From Dermatophagoides farinae (lineage: Eukaryota > Arthropoda > Arachnida > Sarcoptiformes > Pyroglyphidae): a stretch of DNA of 64,000 bases. The stretch covers positions 3,539,001-3,603,000 of the forward strand of contig NC_134679.1 in assembly GCF_024713945.1 (NCBI RefSeq), written 5' to 3'. A program made the translations under genes and the position numbers. Every line of letters begins with the position of its first letter. The first letter of the stretch is position 1. The notes under the pieces are model-generated. The model was not told the DNA's origin. It did not search any database and saw nothing but the letters and a program-made list of their open reading frames with translations. This document shows positions 1-14,009 of this stretch, in pieces.

Positions 1-1364
1 TTGCTCTGATTAGTCTGATGATGATAAGAATTGTGGTACAATTTCTACCATATATAATGATTAACAAAAAAAAACAAGGAAAAATAAAAGTTTTATCTAA
101 GAGGAAAAAAAACTTATCGATGTCAAATGTCTGAAAATAGTTATATTGCACAAAAGAGAAAAATTGAAATGATGAATTCATTTATTTATTCATGAATAAT
201 TTAAACAAATCATCATCATTCATGTTGAGAATGGAATCATTCCACATAAAATACATTCATAGAATCATTATCAGAATTTGATTCTGAAGAGGAAAAGCTT
301 TTATTTTTCTCTATTTGCTAACCTGTAAAACAATGCAATTAAATGTGCTCATCGAATTATAAGTATAAAAAAACATACACATACGCACACGAATTCTGAG
401 AAAATGTGAAAGGAAAATATTTAATTCTGTTTTCTCAATGTCAAAAATATCAAATCGATTCATTTGTCTGAAAATTTATATGTCGTGCCATCGAATCGAT
501 TGATCGGATTAGAAAATTGTAAGCAGGAAGAGTAAGAGTGAATTTTATTATTTAATAACATTAAACCATCAACAATGATGGTGATGTTAATAAAAAATGG
601 TTTGTTGTTTTTTGTTTTTGTTTTCATTGAATTATATTTAAAAAAAAACAAGTAAACATTTAGAAAATAAAATTATGAAAATTATAGACAATCATCAATT
701 TCATCGATAGATAAAATGAAATCGATTGAGAATTAGTTTGATGCTTACTACAAATAATTACATTTCATGAACAAACATTGAATAAATTCAGAAAATGTCC
801 AAAAAAAATAATAATTCGATGTGAAATAGTTTAGTTTTAATAATGCAATCAATTTTTTTCTCAACATTGAATCGAAAAAGTTTTCAATAAACTTGTAGGA
901 ATTCAATAATCAACCATTATTGTTTCTAAGAATCTATAGGGATTGGATTTTTTTTTCTTTTCTCAACTCTAAATTGAATTAAAAAAAAAGAACAAGAAAA
1001 TTCATTTATTTGATCTTTATCAAGAATGGCAAACAAAAAAAAACTTATAACAAAAGCTTAATTGATTATTATGGCTTGAAAGAGCCGCGATTGATTTAAA
1101 GCTTTTAGGCTCAATTAAATTCGAAAAAAACCAGATCCAAAATCTGTTGAAGAGGGAGGGAATTCATCATTCTCTCGTAATTCTTGTAATTTAAAACAAA
1201 CAAAAACAAAATGTAGCTAGTGATTTAAAAATACAAAAATCATCCATTAGTATTAATTTCTATTTTTATCTTGATTAATCTAAATAATGATGAATTTCAA
1301 TTGAAAACTGGTGATGATTTTTTATGCTGCATAACTTCAAAAAAAAAAAAAAAAAAATACATAC
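1..1364. other. Non-coding A/T-rich stretch, probably intron
   Basis: No open frame here has coding character on either strand. The only longer frame (460-651, minus) is Lys/Asn/Phe-rich and has no domain. The stretch holds A and T runs and one copy of a duplicated segment (61-140). It follows a good splice donor at 1364 on the minus strand, so it is most simply intron of the LDLa-like gene, whose later exons would lie to the left of the window. Confidence 0.5.
61..140 (+). repeat. Duplicated segment, copy 1
   Basis: This 80 bp block begins TTAACAAAAA and ends CTGAAAATAG. It matches 2531-2628 almost base for base over both ends, including the words TTTTATCTAAGAGG and TCAAATGTCTGAAAATAG. It lacks about 19 bases present in copy 2 after ACTTATCG and has one extra A in an A run. 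Flanks outside the block do not match. Confidence 0.85.
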
Positions 1365-1923
1365 CGCACATTTCGATACTTTCATCGAAACCATTTGGAC
1401 AATCGGAAACACCGTTACATTTGGTGTCTAAATAGAAACACGAATCATCGTAATCATCTTTACCGCAGGTAATGATTTCACGTTGTTGCAAACGCTGTTG
1501 TTCACTGTTTTGTTGATGAACATGATTATGGTGTGAATGAAAATGATTATGGCTATGTCGATGAAAATGTTCAGTAGTTGTAATCAAAGTGGCTTGATTA
1601 TGCTGTAAATAATAATAATTATGATCATTCTTAACATTAGGTTGCCATCGTTGTTTCAGTTGTTGTCGCATCAATTCACATAGATTAACATGTAATTCAT
1701 CTGAATGCGTTTCATCCGAATTACCATCATCATCCGAATTACTAACGATATTCATTTTATTGATTATTGAATCATCTTGTTTGGTGCGATTTTTGATAAA
1801 TCTTGTATTACTATAATCATTTAAATGAGAATCATCGTAATGTTGAATAATGGAAATGTTATTATCATTCTTTGTATCAATGGTCGACATTGCAAATGTC
1901 ATCATATTGGTCATGATTAACAT
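1365..1923 (-). CDS. Partial gene: His-rich protein with LDL-receptor class A-like module (5' coding exon)
   Basis: The minus-strand reading frame is open from beyond 2160 down to a clear donor (GCG followed by GTATGT, donor G at 1364). The first ATG codons lie at 1923 (MLIMTNMMTF...), just after a hydrophobic stretch, so the true start may be in an upstream exon or further up this frame; the 1923 start is only the first usable ATG. About 105 codons later comes a His-rich stretch, then a Gln-rich stretch, then CGKDDYDDSCFYLDTKCNG and DCPNGFDESIEMC. The spacing CNG-x3-DC-PNGFDE-x-C is the calcium-binding half of an LDLa module. Only five of the usual six cysteines are visible. LDLa modules occur in receptors, proteases and matrix proteins, so no specific function is proposed. 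Downstream exons would be left of position 1. Confidence 0.5.
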
Positions 1924-2530
1924 AATGGACAATACAAAACATGTGTGATAAAAAGATCGATGACTTAGATGAGCAAAATAGATTTGATAACTTTTCACTG
2001 AATTAAGTAGCCATTGATATTGATAAATATGGTGATGAATTGTTGTATAGCAATAATAATAACAATATCGGCAGCAATCGATAAGATAAATCACAGAAAA
2101 TTGTAGTAATAAATCTATAATATTGTGAATAGAATAAGTAATAAATAATATTAATAAAAACAAATTACAATTTGTCGTTTAATTTTGATGTTAAGAAAAT
2201 TGATCATTAACAAATGTGAAAATCAATTATCGTAAAATGAAAACAAAAAAAATGTTGAAAGATTATTGATTATTACACTTGAAAAGATATAAATTGATAA
2301 AAAATGGAGCCTTTCAAAAAAAAGAGAGAAACAATTCTTTTTATTTGTGACAAATAAGATTTTTTTTATGATCATTATTGTTTTTTTTCTAATACATAAC
2401 GTACAACTAAAAAAAAAGAACATAAGAACATAATGTTGGAATCATTTGAATCATCAAAATTTCAACATTGTATCATACTGTAAGAGCACTTTGTACATTG
2501 TATTCAATCTCTAACAATATCTAAACAAGG

Positions 2531-2628
2531 TTAACAAAAAAAACAAGGAAAAATAAAAGTTTTATCTAAGAGGAAAAAAAACTTATCGTTCCAAGGTTAC
2601 GAGAAAATTGTCAAATGTCTGAAAATAG
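2531..2628 (+). repeat. Duplicated segment, copy 2
   Basis: This 98 bp copy of the block at 61-140 is in the same orientation. It carries an internal 19-base stretch around TTCCAAGGTTACGAG that copy 1 lacks. The two copies are about 2.4 kb apart and flank the LDLa-like exon on both sides. Confidence 0.85.
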
Positions 2629-3577
2629 AGTCATCATTTTTTTTCTTTTGCAGAAAGAATCCAATCAAATTGATAATGGGAATCTTATATTTTGTGAACA
2701 AAATTTTGATACATAAAATAGTAGAAAAGAATGAATTTTCAAATCATATCACAGAAATGTGTAAATTCACACTCGAATAAACATCAAGATCGATAATGAT
2801 AAAAGAAAATCTATATCTAAAAATAATTCGCATCATCATTACATATGGCTGTGTTAAATATTTGATTTGCTCGTTATACTGGAGGCAAGTTTTTTTCATG
2901 TCATCTAGTACATGATTACAAGAATATCCTCAAAACGACAATACTAAGAACATAAAGAAGTAAAAGTAAAAAATAAAATGTAAAAGGAAAGTTTTAACAA
3001 AAAAAAAAATTGAAAAAAAATTTCACCTGATAAAAGTTGAAGAATATAAATCATATTTTTTTCATCATCATCATATAGATTTAGATAAAAAAGATGATGT
3101 TAATAATAAAACAAATTACGATGAGTGAAAAAATTCTTGTGAAGCGGCTGCTACTATTATATGTTTCTATAATATTCTTGATCGGACCGATAAATATAAT
3201 TTTTGTTCCAATCAACTAGAATTCTATCACGCATATCACACATATAAATACTGAAAACATTATGGTGACAGAATTGGTAAACATAAAAAATGGGTACATA
3301 TGCTATGGATGTATTATGCGATAGATGAAAGTACATAGATAGAATAGAGAAAATCTCATCAATTTTGCAGTTCTATCGCAAGAATATGAAAAAATAGAAA
3401 ATCGAAGTTTTCTTCTGACGTCATTTTTTTATTCTTTTTTTCTTTTTTTTTATATTTTGAACAAAAAACTATTTATAAACAGCACCAGAGATGGAGCATA
3501 TACTTGTGTATTGAAAAAAAACTATGTTTAAAATGGATTTTTTTTTTGTATTTTTCAAATTTATGAATTATAAAATC

Positions 3578-3610
3578 ACAATTACAAGTACAAAATACAT
3601 GTGTAATTGT
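3578..3610. repeat. Short inverted repeat
   Basis: ACAATTACA (3578-3586) and TGTAATTGT (3602-3610) are exact reverse complements separated by 15 bases. Overlapping arms CAAGTACA and TGTACTTG offer an alternative pairing. It lies in non-coding DNA and has no recognised role. Confidence 0.5.
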
Positions 3611-6600
3611 ACTTGCTTGTAAATGAAAAAAAACGTATAGGATTAAAACATATATATATATGACAATGATGATCCACGTGGAAAAAAATTAGATTGCTTC
3701 TAATTAAATTGTTTTCATTTTGTTCTCATTTTTTTTGTCTTTAATTAATATTTTTTCATTTTGTGATTGTTGCAACAACATTTATTAAGATTTATTTCAA
3801 TCTAATTTTGGGAACAAATTCAATATAGTGTTATTTGATTATCGACAAAAACAAATGAAAATGAATAATATAGAAAAAAAACAAATAGACACATTGGATT
3901 GGATAAGTAAAATTGATAAAAATTTGTAGTTTGAATTGAAAAAAGCATAAATTCTATAGAATCATTAAACACACGTTTATTTTTAAAAGCGTTGAGAAAT
4001 TTTTTTTCTTGATATTTTGGTTATTTTCTCATCAATTTTGATCTACTGTGGAACAAAAAAAAATCGTCATTAACTAGAATAAAAAGTTGAAAATTTAAGC
4101 TTTAAAATTTCATCTTTTTTTTCTCAATGTTAAAATTTTTTTTTAAAAAGAATTTCAAGTCATTAAATTCAGGTTTACTGATCGATCGATTTAATGTCTG
4201 TTGATGATGATCGATGATTGTCAAGTCTTTTTAGCAATCAATTAATATATCATTCGTTTTGGTGTGAAAAATATTGTGTATATTGGTATAAGTATGAAAA
4301 AAAGTGAGAAAAAAAAATAAATCTAAAAGAACCATTAGCCATCAAATTGCAATTCATATTAATAAACTTACAATATATACTATATCATAATGATCACCAT
4401 TATCATATATAAAAGAATGAATTTAAAAATTGTCGATCCTTTTTTTGTCCAATTGAATTGTATCGAATAGAATCGATCGACCAATCGATATAGGGTTCAT
4501 GCGAAAACGAATTGTCCTAGAACAAAAAACAACTTGGGATCAAATGAAGAAAAAAGAATCAAACAACCGATCAATCATCAGAATTTTTCCAGTGAATATT
4601 CATTGAATATTCAATTGTTTTTTCTCTCCATTTTCCTTTCAAGCGTTTATTCTTGATTGCTTCAAACAACAAAATGAGAATGAAAATTAAGCAAAAAGAT
4701 ACACACAGCTATAATGGAGACCGATGGCTATAATAAATTCTTTCAATATTTTTTCATCTGTAAAAAAAAATTCCAGATGTACTATTCATTAAAGAGAATT
4801 GAGCAATTCCTTACTATGCACAAAAAAGACTGCAATAGTTTCAAATGAATTTGAACAGAGAAGAAGAAAAAACATACAAATGGTATGATGATGGCACACA
4901 ACAAGCAGAGATTTAAATACAGAATAAAAATTGACATTAGTATGCGTTGGATACCATCTTTCATTGTGCAAATACGAAATATTATTTTCCACAGAATTTT
5001 GTTCGTTGTTTGAATGTCAATTTTATTAACAAGATGAAAATATGTACAAACACGATATGATCATCTATTATTAGTAAGCATTTGTAGAATTGTAAATCTA
5101 TGGTTTCAAGTTCAAAAAGCCAAAAAAAAACAACAGACCAACAATTGAAAAAGCTCTGTTTTTCATACCATAATAATACAGAAAACGTAACTAAAAAAAA
5201 AACAAAATGATCTCTTATGTGTAATTCGAATACGAATCAAATCAAAACAAAATAAAATGAAAACAAGTAGAAAGAAAATCAAATTCTATGCACGAATGTC
5301 TGTGAAGCATATAATTAGTTGGTAAATAAACGTGCAAAAAAAAATTGAAAAAAATAATTCTGGTAAAGAAGATTAAAAATAATTAAATCAAAGAATTGAG
5401 AAAAAAAAACAAAAATGGGCTAGCATCATTAGCTCAAAAAATTTGTTTTGCTTTGTTTTTTTTTCTATAAAATTTTTGAAAAAATCGATGGAAAGCAAAA
5501 CGATTAACAATAATCGATAATGACATAATCGATAATGATGGTAAAACTGACATACACACACACCACCACATTGAATTCGAATGTTGACATCAGAAAAAAA
5601 AATCGAAAAAAATGGAATGAAAAGAGGATTGCATCAAAACAAAATGTCATCAAAGAAAATGATAATCTTATTAATTTGTAGACAAAACAAACAAACATTT
5701 AATCGTTAAAACAAAATGAAAAAAAAATAAGAAAAAGAAAGTTGAATCAGATCCAATTTCAATGATTTCAAACATCAGTCATGTCGTAAGCAGACAATCG
5801 TTGTATAAATATAAGTCAAGTGGTTTCATCGTTTACAGGAATGGATTTACAGTTTTTGTTCTATTTTGTTCCGAATTTTTTTGTTTCCTTCTCCAGTTTT
5901 TTTTTCAAATTCCTTTTTTTCCATTAATTTGACCAATGTTAAAAGCGTTTTAGTGATCATGTTCTCATTTATATATCATGTGATAGCAATTACTTTATAG
6001 ATTATAAAACTTACCAAAATTTGTTCGAAACTTTGACCATGTGAATGAACAAGTCTTCTCATGAAATGGCTGTAAATAATCGAGATAGTGAAATTTATTG
6101 AAGCAAAAAAATTTTTGAAAAATTTCAACAACAACAACAACATAAACAACTATGTTAATGACGATGACAAAAACATTTCGATTATTCGTTAGTTTCAGTA
6201 ACTGAAAAACAGGTATAAATTCCAAAGTCCATGTACAAAAAAATAAAGAAAACAACAACAACAACAAGGACATCGAAATGGACAAGGCACATGAAAAAGG
6301 ACTGTCCAGATATCTATGGTTTGAATCATGTAATATTTGTTTGTTGTTATTGTTGATAGTGATGCAAAAAGCTTTGATGATGACGATACAAATACATGAT
6401 GATGATGTAATAACAAGAATGATAGCCAAAAGAAAATCAATCATTCGGTAATAATAAACGAAAAAAATGAATATTGAAAATGAAATGAAAAAAATAAACG
6501 AAACAAACATAGAAAACAATGTAGAAAAAGAGAACCATACAAATGAACGACGAAAATAACAATGAAAACATGAAGGAAAAAAGGTACAAAGAAAAAATAA

Positions 6601-9428
6601 TGGCAGATGGACAACGAACAAAATCTTTTTAGACACGGCAAATAAATCATGATGATAATGGTGGCTGTTGATAATCATATTATTATTATATTGAATGTTA
6701 TGGTAATCATTATAATAACTGTAACAACAATTGAAAACGTGGGAAAATATTTGTTCAATACTATTCATTGATAATGGATTTGATTTGTTTACATTAATTA
6801 TGATGGCCATTTTGACCAATGAATGAAAATTATATTTTTTTGTTGACACATGAATATTCATAAAAAATAAATAAGTTATATTGAAATATGAAAATTATGA
6901 AAGAATTAAAGTATCCATTATCATTGAAAACAAAAAAATGCTATCTATAAATGAAGATAATACGAAACAACAGAAAAAATTGGCAAAGAAATTTGTCGTC
7001 TCACGCCGATGAGATCAAATAAACAACTGAAAGCAAAGAAGAAAAAAAAAGAATTCTCCATTTTAAAGACGACGACGACGACTACCCAACCATCGACCAT
7101 CATCATCATTGATGAGATCATGAAGACATGCATGCTTCTGCGCAATGATTGAATCAGCTAAAAAAAAATCTTGGTTACTTTTTGTTCAATATATATAAAG
7201 GCATCATATTTTGGTGGCAATTTATTTAGCTTGCTTACGCAACCTTGTAATCTTACATCATCATTTTTATGGATGTAATGACAACAAAAAAAATTGATGA
7301 TGAAATTGATAGTAAGAATAATAACACAAAAAAAATTCCATCAGTTCATTTAAACATTATTTCAAAGTGTAAAACACTTAAAGAAAAAATAAATATAATG
7401 ACAGGGGTTTATATTTTAGTCAAAGTTCTTCGATAAACTGTATATTATATGTCCGTAGGTTACATTCTGTATGTAAAAAGAAAGAAAAAAAAAGAATACA
7501 ACTTGTAAAACATGCAAGAAACCTAGAATTATATAACAAAAGCAATAAGGCTATTTTACAACGCGTTTCACACTCAGACACACACACACACAAATAGACA
7601 TAAATCTGACAAGCAAGCATGTAGTTGAAAAAAAAATCTTAAAGATATTGGTCTAATTTGAAGAAAATGGTGAGCAAATAAAAATAATGATAATAACAAA
7701 CTGTGAAACAAAAAAAAAGAAAGTGTTTGAAACGAAAATTCTTTCAAAGCAAATACAATTCGGACATCACCTGTAATGTTTTATTTTTTCAAAGAATTAA
7801 TACAGTCGAGTTTACATTTAAGGGACATTTTTGCATATAACGATAGTGGCACAAAACAGCACGAAAAAGAGAAGAATTCAAACAATGATTTCAATAGTAT
7901 AAAAGTGAGACTAAATGGTTAGTTGCACTTGTGATGACTTGTTATTGGTAGTACAATGAAAGGCAGGAAAAAAAAGACCATTGACACAAACACATAACGG
8001 GACAAACTTTGATATTATCCAAATTAAATCTTGTATATAAGTACTAATACAACAACATGAACAGAACGTGAAGAAAAGAAAAACAAAACAAATCGAATGA
8101 TCATATCAAGTGGTTGACGACAATGAGATGATAGAATAATACTTTTGTTTTTGGTTTCAGGCAAACATTTATATATGTAGATGAAAGATTTGAATTGAGG
8201 TTTTTTACCGGGAAACGAATGCTCGTTTGTATTAGTGTGTGTGTGTATTCGATACGAGAAAAAAGTTACAATTTAGTGATAGATAAGTAAGTAGTTTTAT
8301 AAACGGCAAACATTGTTAAATGTGGAAATGAATTGAATTTAATTATTCAATCTATAAAATGTTGGTTTTACTTGAAAACATTTGATGAACATGAAGTAAG
8401 AGAGAAAATAGGATTCTATCTGAATTGATTATTTTTATTGGTGGATAATAAATAATTGGTTTAGTGATTTTGGTTATATTTTGGTTATACTTTTTTTTTA
8501 TTCTTTGATCATCGTTCTATAATCATAATATTGATTCCAAAAAAAAGTGATATATACTAATTATAACATTTGAATCTCATATACCGGTAATCACGATACA
8601 ATTGGCCAGAAAATCAATAAAGATTTAATAATGATTTTCATTCCGAACAAATTGAAACAAATGCTAATGAAGAATGAAGAAAAATGCAGACCATAGTTCT
8701 GGTCATGAAAAAAAAGTGTACGAAATAAATTTTCTCCAGAAAAAAAGTTTTTCGTCCACTTTTATTTTGGGTACATTGAAAGCAATCACGTCATAAATTT
8801 GTACCCATTTTCATCACACATGTACAAACTAAAACTTGACCGAAAAACGTAACATTTAAAAAATATAAAATTCGGACTAATTTTTTTTTGAGGGGGGAAT
8901 TTGAGCATCAACAAAGGAATAAACAAACAAACGAATAAATAAACAAACAAACTAAAATATTATAGTAGAAAGAGGCATTTCGAAATTCAGCAATATTTTT
9001 CCTCAATGAATATTTTCTCATTAATGTTATTCATAATAATAATGTACAATACATTCATACTATTCACATGTAAATTTATTCTTGTTTCAACAATTTTTGT
9101 ATTAAAAAATATCTTCCGGATAGAATAAAATATCCGGCCATATTCTGAACGCTATTTTTTGTTGCTTTATTTTTGGATTAGCTTTGATTTTTTGAAATTT
9201 TTGTTATTCAATAATGGCTATTATATTTTGATCATGATGGATATTGTACGTATTGTTTTGTTGATATTGTTTCAGTTATAATAATTCTGGTTTTTCACTG
9301 AAAATATTCAAAGAAACTTTTCTTCTTCTTTTTTTTTGTTCCGTCAAGAGGAAATAAAAAAAAAATCAGATTATTAGAATCTAACTACATCATGAAAGAA
9401 TCACTTTGAAAAAAATAGCCACATCAAC

Positions 9429-9448
9429 ATGTCATGTCATGTCATGTC
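9429..9448 (+). repeat. (ATGTC)4 microsatellite
   Basis: Four uninterrupted copies of the pentamer ATGTC lie in the gene-poor tract. A five-base unit stands out from the three- and two-base repeats that dominate the window. Confidence 0.9.
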
Positions 9449-12400
9449 TATTGATTCTTATGGCAAAAATGTTGACAAAATGGCATAAATAGAACGGAAA
9501 TACAGTTGAATCAAGATAACAACAATAAACAAAAAAAATGGTTAACACTTAACCAAAATCAAAGTCGAAACGATTTATGGTATACATAAAGAATATAAAC
9601 AAGCAAACATGAACGTCTACAACAACATCATACATTTATTTCAAACGAATATTTGACCAAACCACTACAATAGTGAATTCAGTGTTTCAATTTTTGTTTT
9701 CTCATGAGATTTATTTCATAGTTGAAATACTGATTTATTGTGTTTGATATAAATAGATGTGTATTGGTTCTTTTAAATTCCAATTCAAGTTTCAATTTAA
9801 TTAAAAATTCATGATTCTACATAACACAAACTTTCGAAACAATGAATCACCACTATATTTCAATCAATTGTAACCAACTGTGAAAAATATATTCAATTTT
9901 TCCTCTTGACTTGCGAAAGAATATTGTCATTGGTTTTCATTTTCATTTTTTTTCTATTGGCAACGACAATATTTTTTCCTATAATAATGATAGTAGTCCC
10001 AAAAGAATTTCATTTGTGAATTTTTTTTTTGTTATTTGAAAAAAAACTCATTCATAAAGTTGATATATATATGAAAAAAGAATTTTTCTAAACCATATGC
10101 CCCATTTTAGTGATGAATATAAGATTGATAAATAGATAAATAATAACAAAAGAAAAAAAAACTTTTTTTTATGCCTTAAAAATGAATTTTTATCTACTGG
10201 GCAGTATCCGGATGGATGTTTTGTTCGAATATGTTCAAAAAAAAAAAAAAATGGAATTATCATCACCGAAAGAAAGGTGGAAAAATTTCTATAAAAAAAC
10301 ACTACTATTCAAATACATAATACTTGAATAGATAAGATAGTAGAGAGAGTGAGAGAGAGAAAAAAAATTCAAGGATTATCATTGAAATTGATGAATGAAT
10401 TTGCAGCTATAACTATTTCCAGAAACAACATTGAAAAAAATGGCTAAAAAATTGAAATATCTTATTCATAGTGTTCAATGTACAATGTGGCATATATCTC
10501 ATCATCATAATAATAATGGAAAATGCATAATAATGAATAATGATTTCATGACAAACACAAACATCAAACAGTAAAACTGATCAAATCCGAATTTAACAAA
10601 ATAAACATACGAATGTATATAGTATGTTTATACTGAATTAATGATTGATCTATCTATATATATGATGACAAACTTGCAAAAACAAATTCATTACAAATGT
10701 CAACATTAATTCGAATTCATTTATTTAATTGCAATCAAATGAATATAATCTTTAATCCTAATCTTTGTTAGTTGATTTCTGTTTTTTGTTGTTGTTGTTG
10801 TTGTTGTTATTGTAATTATGTACCAAGATGTTGGTTTTATTTTCAAATACAAAAACAACAAACAAGCAGGAAAAAAAACAGAATAAATTCCGATAAAGTA
10901 AAAAAAAAATTGTGAAATGTACTATCATTATAGTGTGGTCATCAAATAATGATGATGAGAATAATAAGAATTTGATGATGTACATGAACTTGTAACAAAA
11001 AAAAAATCAACAAAGTTGACACACACAAACACACACACACACATATATACCGAAAAATAATTAAATGAAGCTGAAAGAAATACATTAAACAAGAGCTAAA
11101 TCTATCATGATTCTTTACCATCACTGAACATTGTTCATTTTGAATTATTGTACACATTTACCAGAGAGAAAAAAAAATAAAGAGCTACATTACATGATTA
11201 TCGCATCACTATGTCGGTTAAAATTTGACAATAAACATTTTGTATACAGTACATTTTGGTTATGTTCCAAAATTGATTTTGAACGTAAAGCGAAATAACG
11301 TTAATCGAGGCAGTGTATTATACTGTATATATGCAATTTAAGTCAACCGTTTTTTTTTTTTTTTTTGTTCACGTTTGAAACCCCTGCCTTTATTTTTTTT
11401 TCTGCTTATAGAAACAATCGCTGTTAACTTTTATATTTCATTAATAAAAAAAAAGACAAAAATTCTTGAAAAAACAAGGATGTTGTTATAGATGGTGATG
11501 ATGATGATTCGAATCTTTGGTCATTTCATTTTATATTACAAAAAAAAATACGAGAAACAACAAAAAATTAATAAATAAGTAGATAAAACAAAAAAAAAGT
11601 CCATTATTTATAGGATATGAGATTATATGTACTTATTACTTGTACATTTTTTTTTCATTTTGTTGAAAAGATAAATAGACATTAGATGGATGGATAGAAG
11701 AAGGATGGACAGGTCTAAAAATAAATAAACAAAAAAAAATTATTTGGTCAGTATGAGAAGGATTTTTTTTTTGCTAATAACAACTTGAAATGTGAAACGA
11801 AAATGAAAATGACACGAAACGTGACCTGTAATTTTGATGATGATGAAATATTTTTATTTATTTTTTTTTGTCAAAAAAAAACCATTCTCTCATATATATA
11901 TGGAACAATTGAGTGGATGGAGAATATGGAGTTTGCACTTGTCATTCTGTGGTTCAATATCCGGAAAGGAAATCTTTTTTGGATAAAATAGGCAATATAT
12001 TGTTTCCATAGACATTGTTATTTAGTACTAAAAGGGAAAATATCAATGTCCCTTTAGGGTGAATATAACGAAAGTCTTAAACAAAAAAAAAAAAAAAATA
12101 CAATAAAACAGACGTGTCTAGTCGGAAATATATGTAGGTAGAGTATACCTTGATGGCATTTTTTATCAATTCTACTTTCATTCAGACAACAACATATGAA
12201 AGGCGGTGGTGTCAAAATTAAATTTGAAGTTTAAAAAAATTTGAATTCATATCATTATTGCAGTTGTCGATTGTGGATGATGGTTTTATTATTATTATTA
12301 TTGAATCAGACAATCAGAATTTGAATTCGAATTCGAAACAAAGTATTTTTTGTTATTCGAAAGTTGGAACGAAAAAAAAAATTTTGACATTTAAAATTTT

Positions 12401-13663
12401 TTTTTATTTTTGGTTTTTCAGCTCAAGTCAAAAAAAAAAAGAAAAAAAGAAAAAGAAAATCGAAATTCTCTTTATTTTGAAAGTCTGGCACCTGAAAATT
12501 TCAATTATGGCTACGGTGACAGACTGTGATGGGAAAAAAAGTTTAATTTAATAAAAAGAACAAGAATGAAGCAAACGAAAAAAAAAAATATAAAGAGAAT
12601 AGTGAAACATCTTTTTGGATGAATTGAAAGTTTTAGCATTTATACTGTTACCAAACAATGAACACAAAAAAAAATAATAATTGATCAGACATCGATTTAT
12701 TCGATTGAATGGATAATCATTCGATTGTTCATCAATGATGTATAGTATACGATATAAACAATAACGACAACCGAAAAAAGTACAATCAATTGTTGTCATT
12801 TGATGTTTGATAATCAAAGAAGAAGAAGAGAAAAAAAGGAATTTGTTTTCATAAATGATGGATGGATTGAGCACAGACAAAAGAAAATTTAATGGATAAT
12901 AATATAAAGGATGAATGACGATATATTTTTTTGTGTAATAATCACTTTGAGAAAGAGAGAAAAATAGAAAACCAAGAATGTATTTCGTATAGCGAAAAAT
13001 AGATGGCATGCACATATGCAGTAATAAATTCATCATCAAAAACAACACACTGTGGCAGCGTTTTTGAAACAATCAACAATGTGAATTTGAATATTATCAA
13101 AATATTGCTCGAATAATAATAAATTGAATTGTTCTATATATGCATATAATCAACCAATTTAAACACTACGTACGTATATAGCATTCGGATGAATCATCAT
13201 GTGAATTTGTAATAAATTGTTTGAATCATCATTGAGTTCAAATATGACATCCATAAATCATTCATTCATCATTTATAAATGGTCGATGATACCATACTTG
13301 GATAATAATAATAATGTTGAAATTTCCATATTTGATTACAATTTGTTTCTATTTTTTTTTGTTCATGATGATGATGATGAAAACTTTATATTCCAAAAGT
13401 ATTTTTGATCAATTTGTAAGTTTTTTTTTTTAATTAAATCTCAATCAATTCGATTTTTTTTTCTCTGTTTACAAAAAATGATAACTTTTTAGATTTTTGT
13501 TTTTTTTTCACATTTATTTCGAATTGTAATTTTTTTCTTATCTTTGAAAATTCTCATCATCTCTTATCTCGGTGGCAATTTTCAAAGATTAAAAAAAAAA
13601 TTCCCCAGAATTTTTTATTCATTGATGTTTTAAAATTATTGTTAAGACAATTTCAATTGTATC

Positions 13664-13720
13664 TGTTGTCTGTGTCTGTCTGTGTGTGTGTGTGTGTCTG
13701 TGTTTGTTTGTTTGTTTGTT
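13664..13720 (+). repeat. Compound (TG)n / (TTTG)n microsatellite
   Basis: A run of TG dinucleotides interrupted by CTG is followed by tandem TTTG units. It is simple sequence in the gene-poor tract. Confidence 0.85.
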
Positions 13721-13974
13721 GTTTTTCATAATTTCTAAATTTAGATCATATAAAAACATCAAAAATTTATACATGACCAAATGAAAGATAAGTGAGAGAT
13801 AGAGAGAAATCAAGTAATGTTGGTTTTTTTTTCACTTTCCAAAAAAAAAAAAACATTGTTGATTGGCAATGCTGATATTATATAACATTATAACCTACTA
13901 CAACTACTATTATATTTATGTATACACACCAATCTTGAGATGTGAATGATGTTTATGAGAATCTTTTTTTTTCG

Positions 13975-14009
13975 CATCATCATCATCATCATCATCATCA
14001 TTATTATTC
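13975..14009 (+). repeat. (CAT)n then (TTA)n microsatellite
   Basis: About nine tandem CAT units run into ATT units. This triplet is the commonest microsatellite type in the window. Confidence 0.9.

Noticed and set aside
1924-2163. N-terminal 80 codons of the LDLa-like frame
   Set aside because: It starts at TTG and has no ATG until 1923. It may still be partly exon, but this cannot be shown.
5995-6861. Minus-strand open frame of 288 codons
   Set aside because: Composition is Phe/Ser/Tyr/His/Val from translated A/T runs, with no signal-plus-domain logic and no homology I recognise.
12548-13072. Minus-strand open frame of 174 codons
   Set aside because: Phe/Leu/Tyr/Ser-rich translation of A-rich DNA; no domain and no supporting splice structure.
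13975-14009. Regularly spaced CAT repeats as a possible CRISPR-like array
   Set aside because: Pure tandem triplets without spacers; eukaryotic microsatellite.
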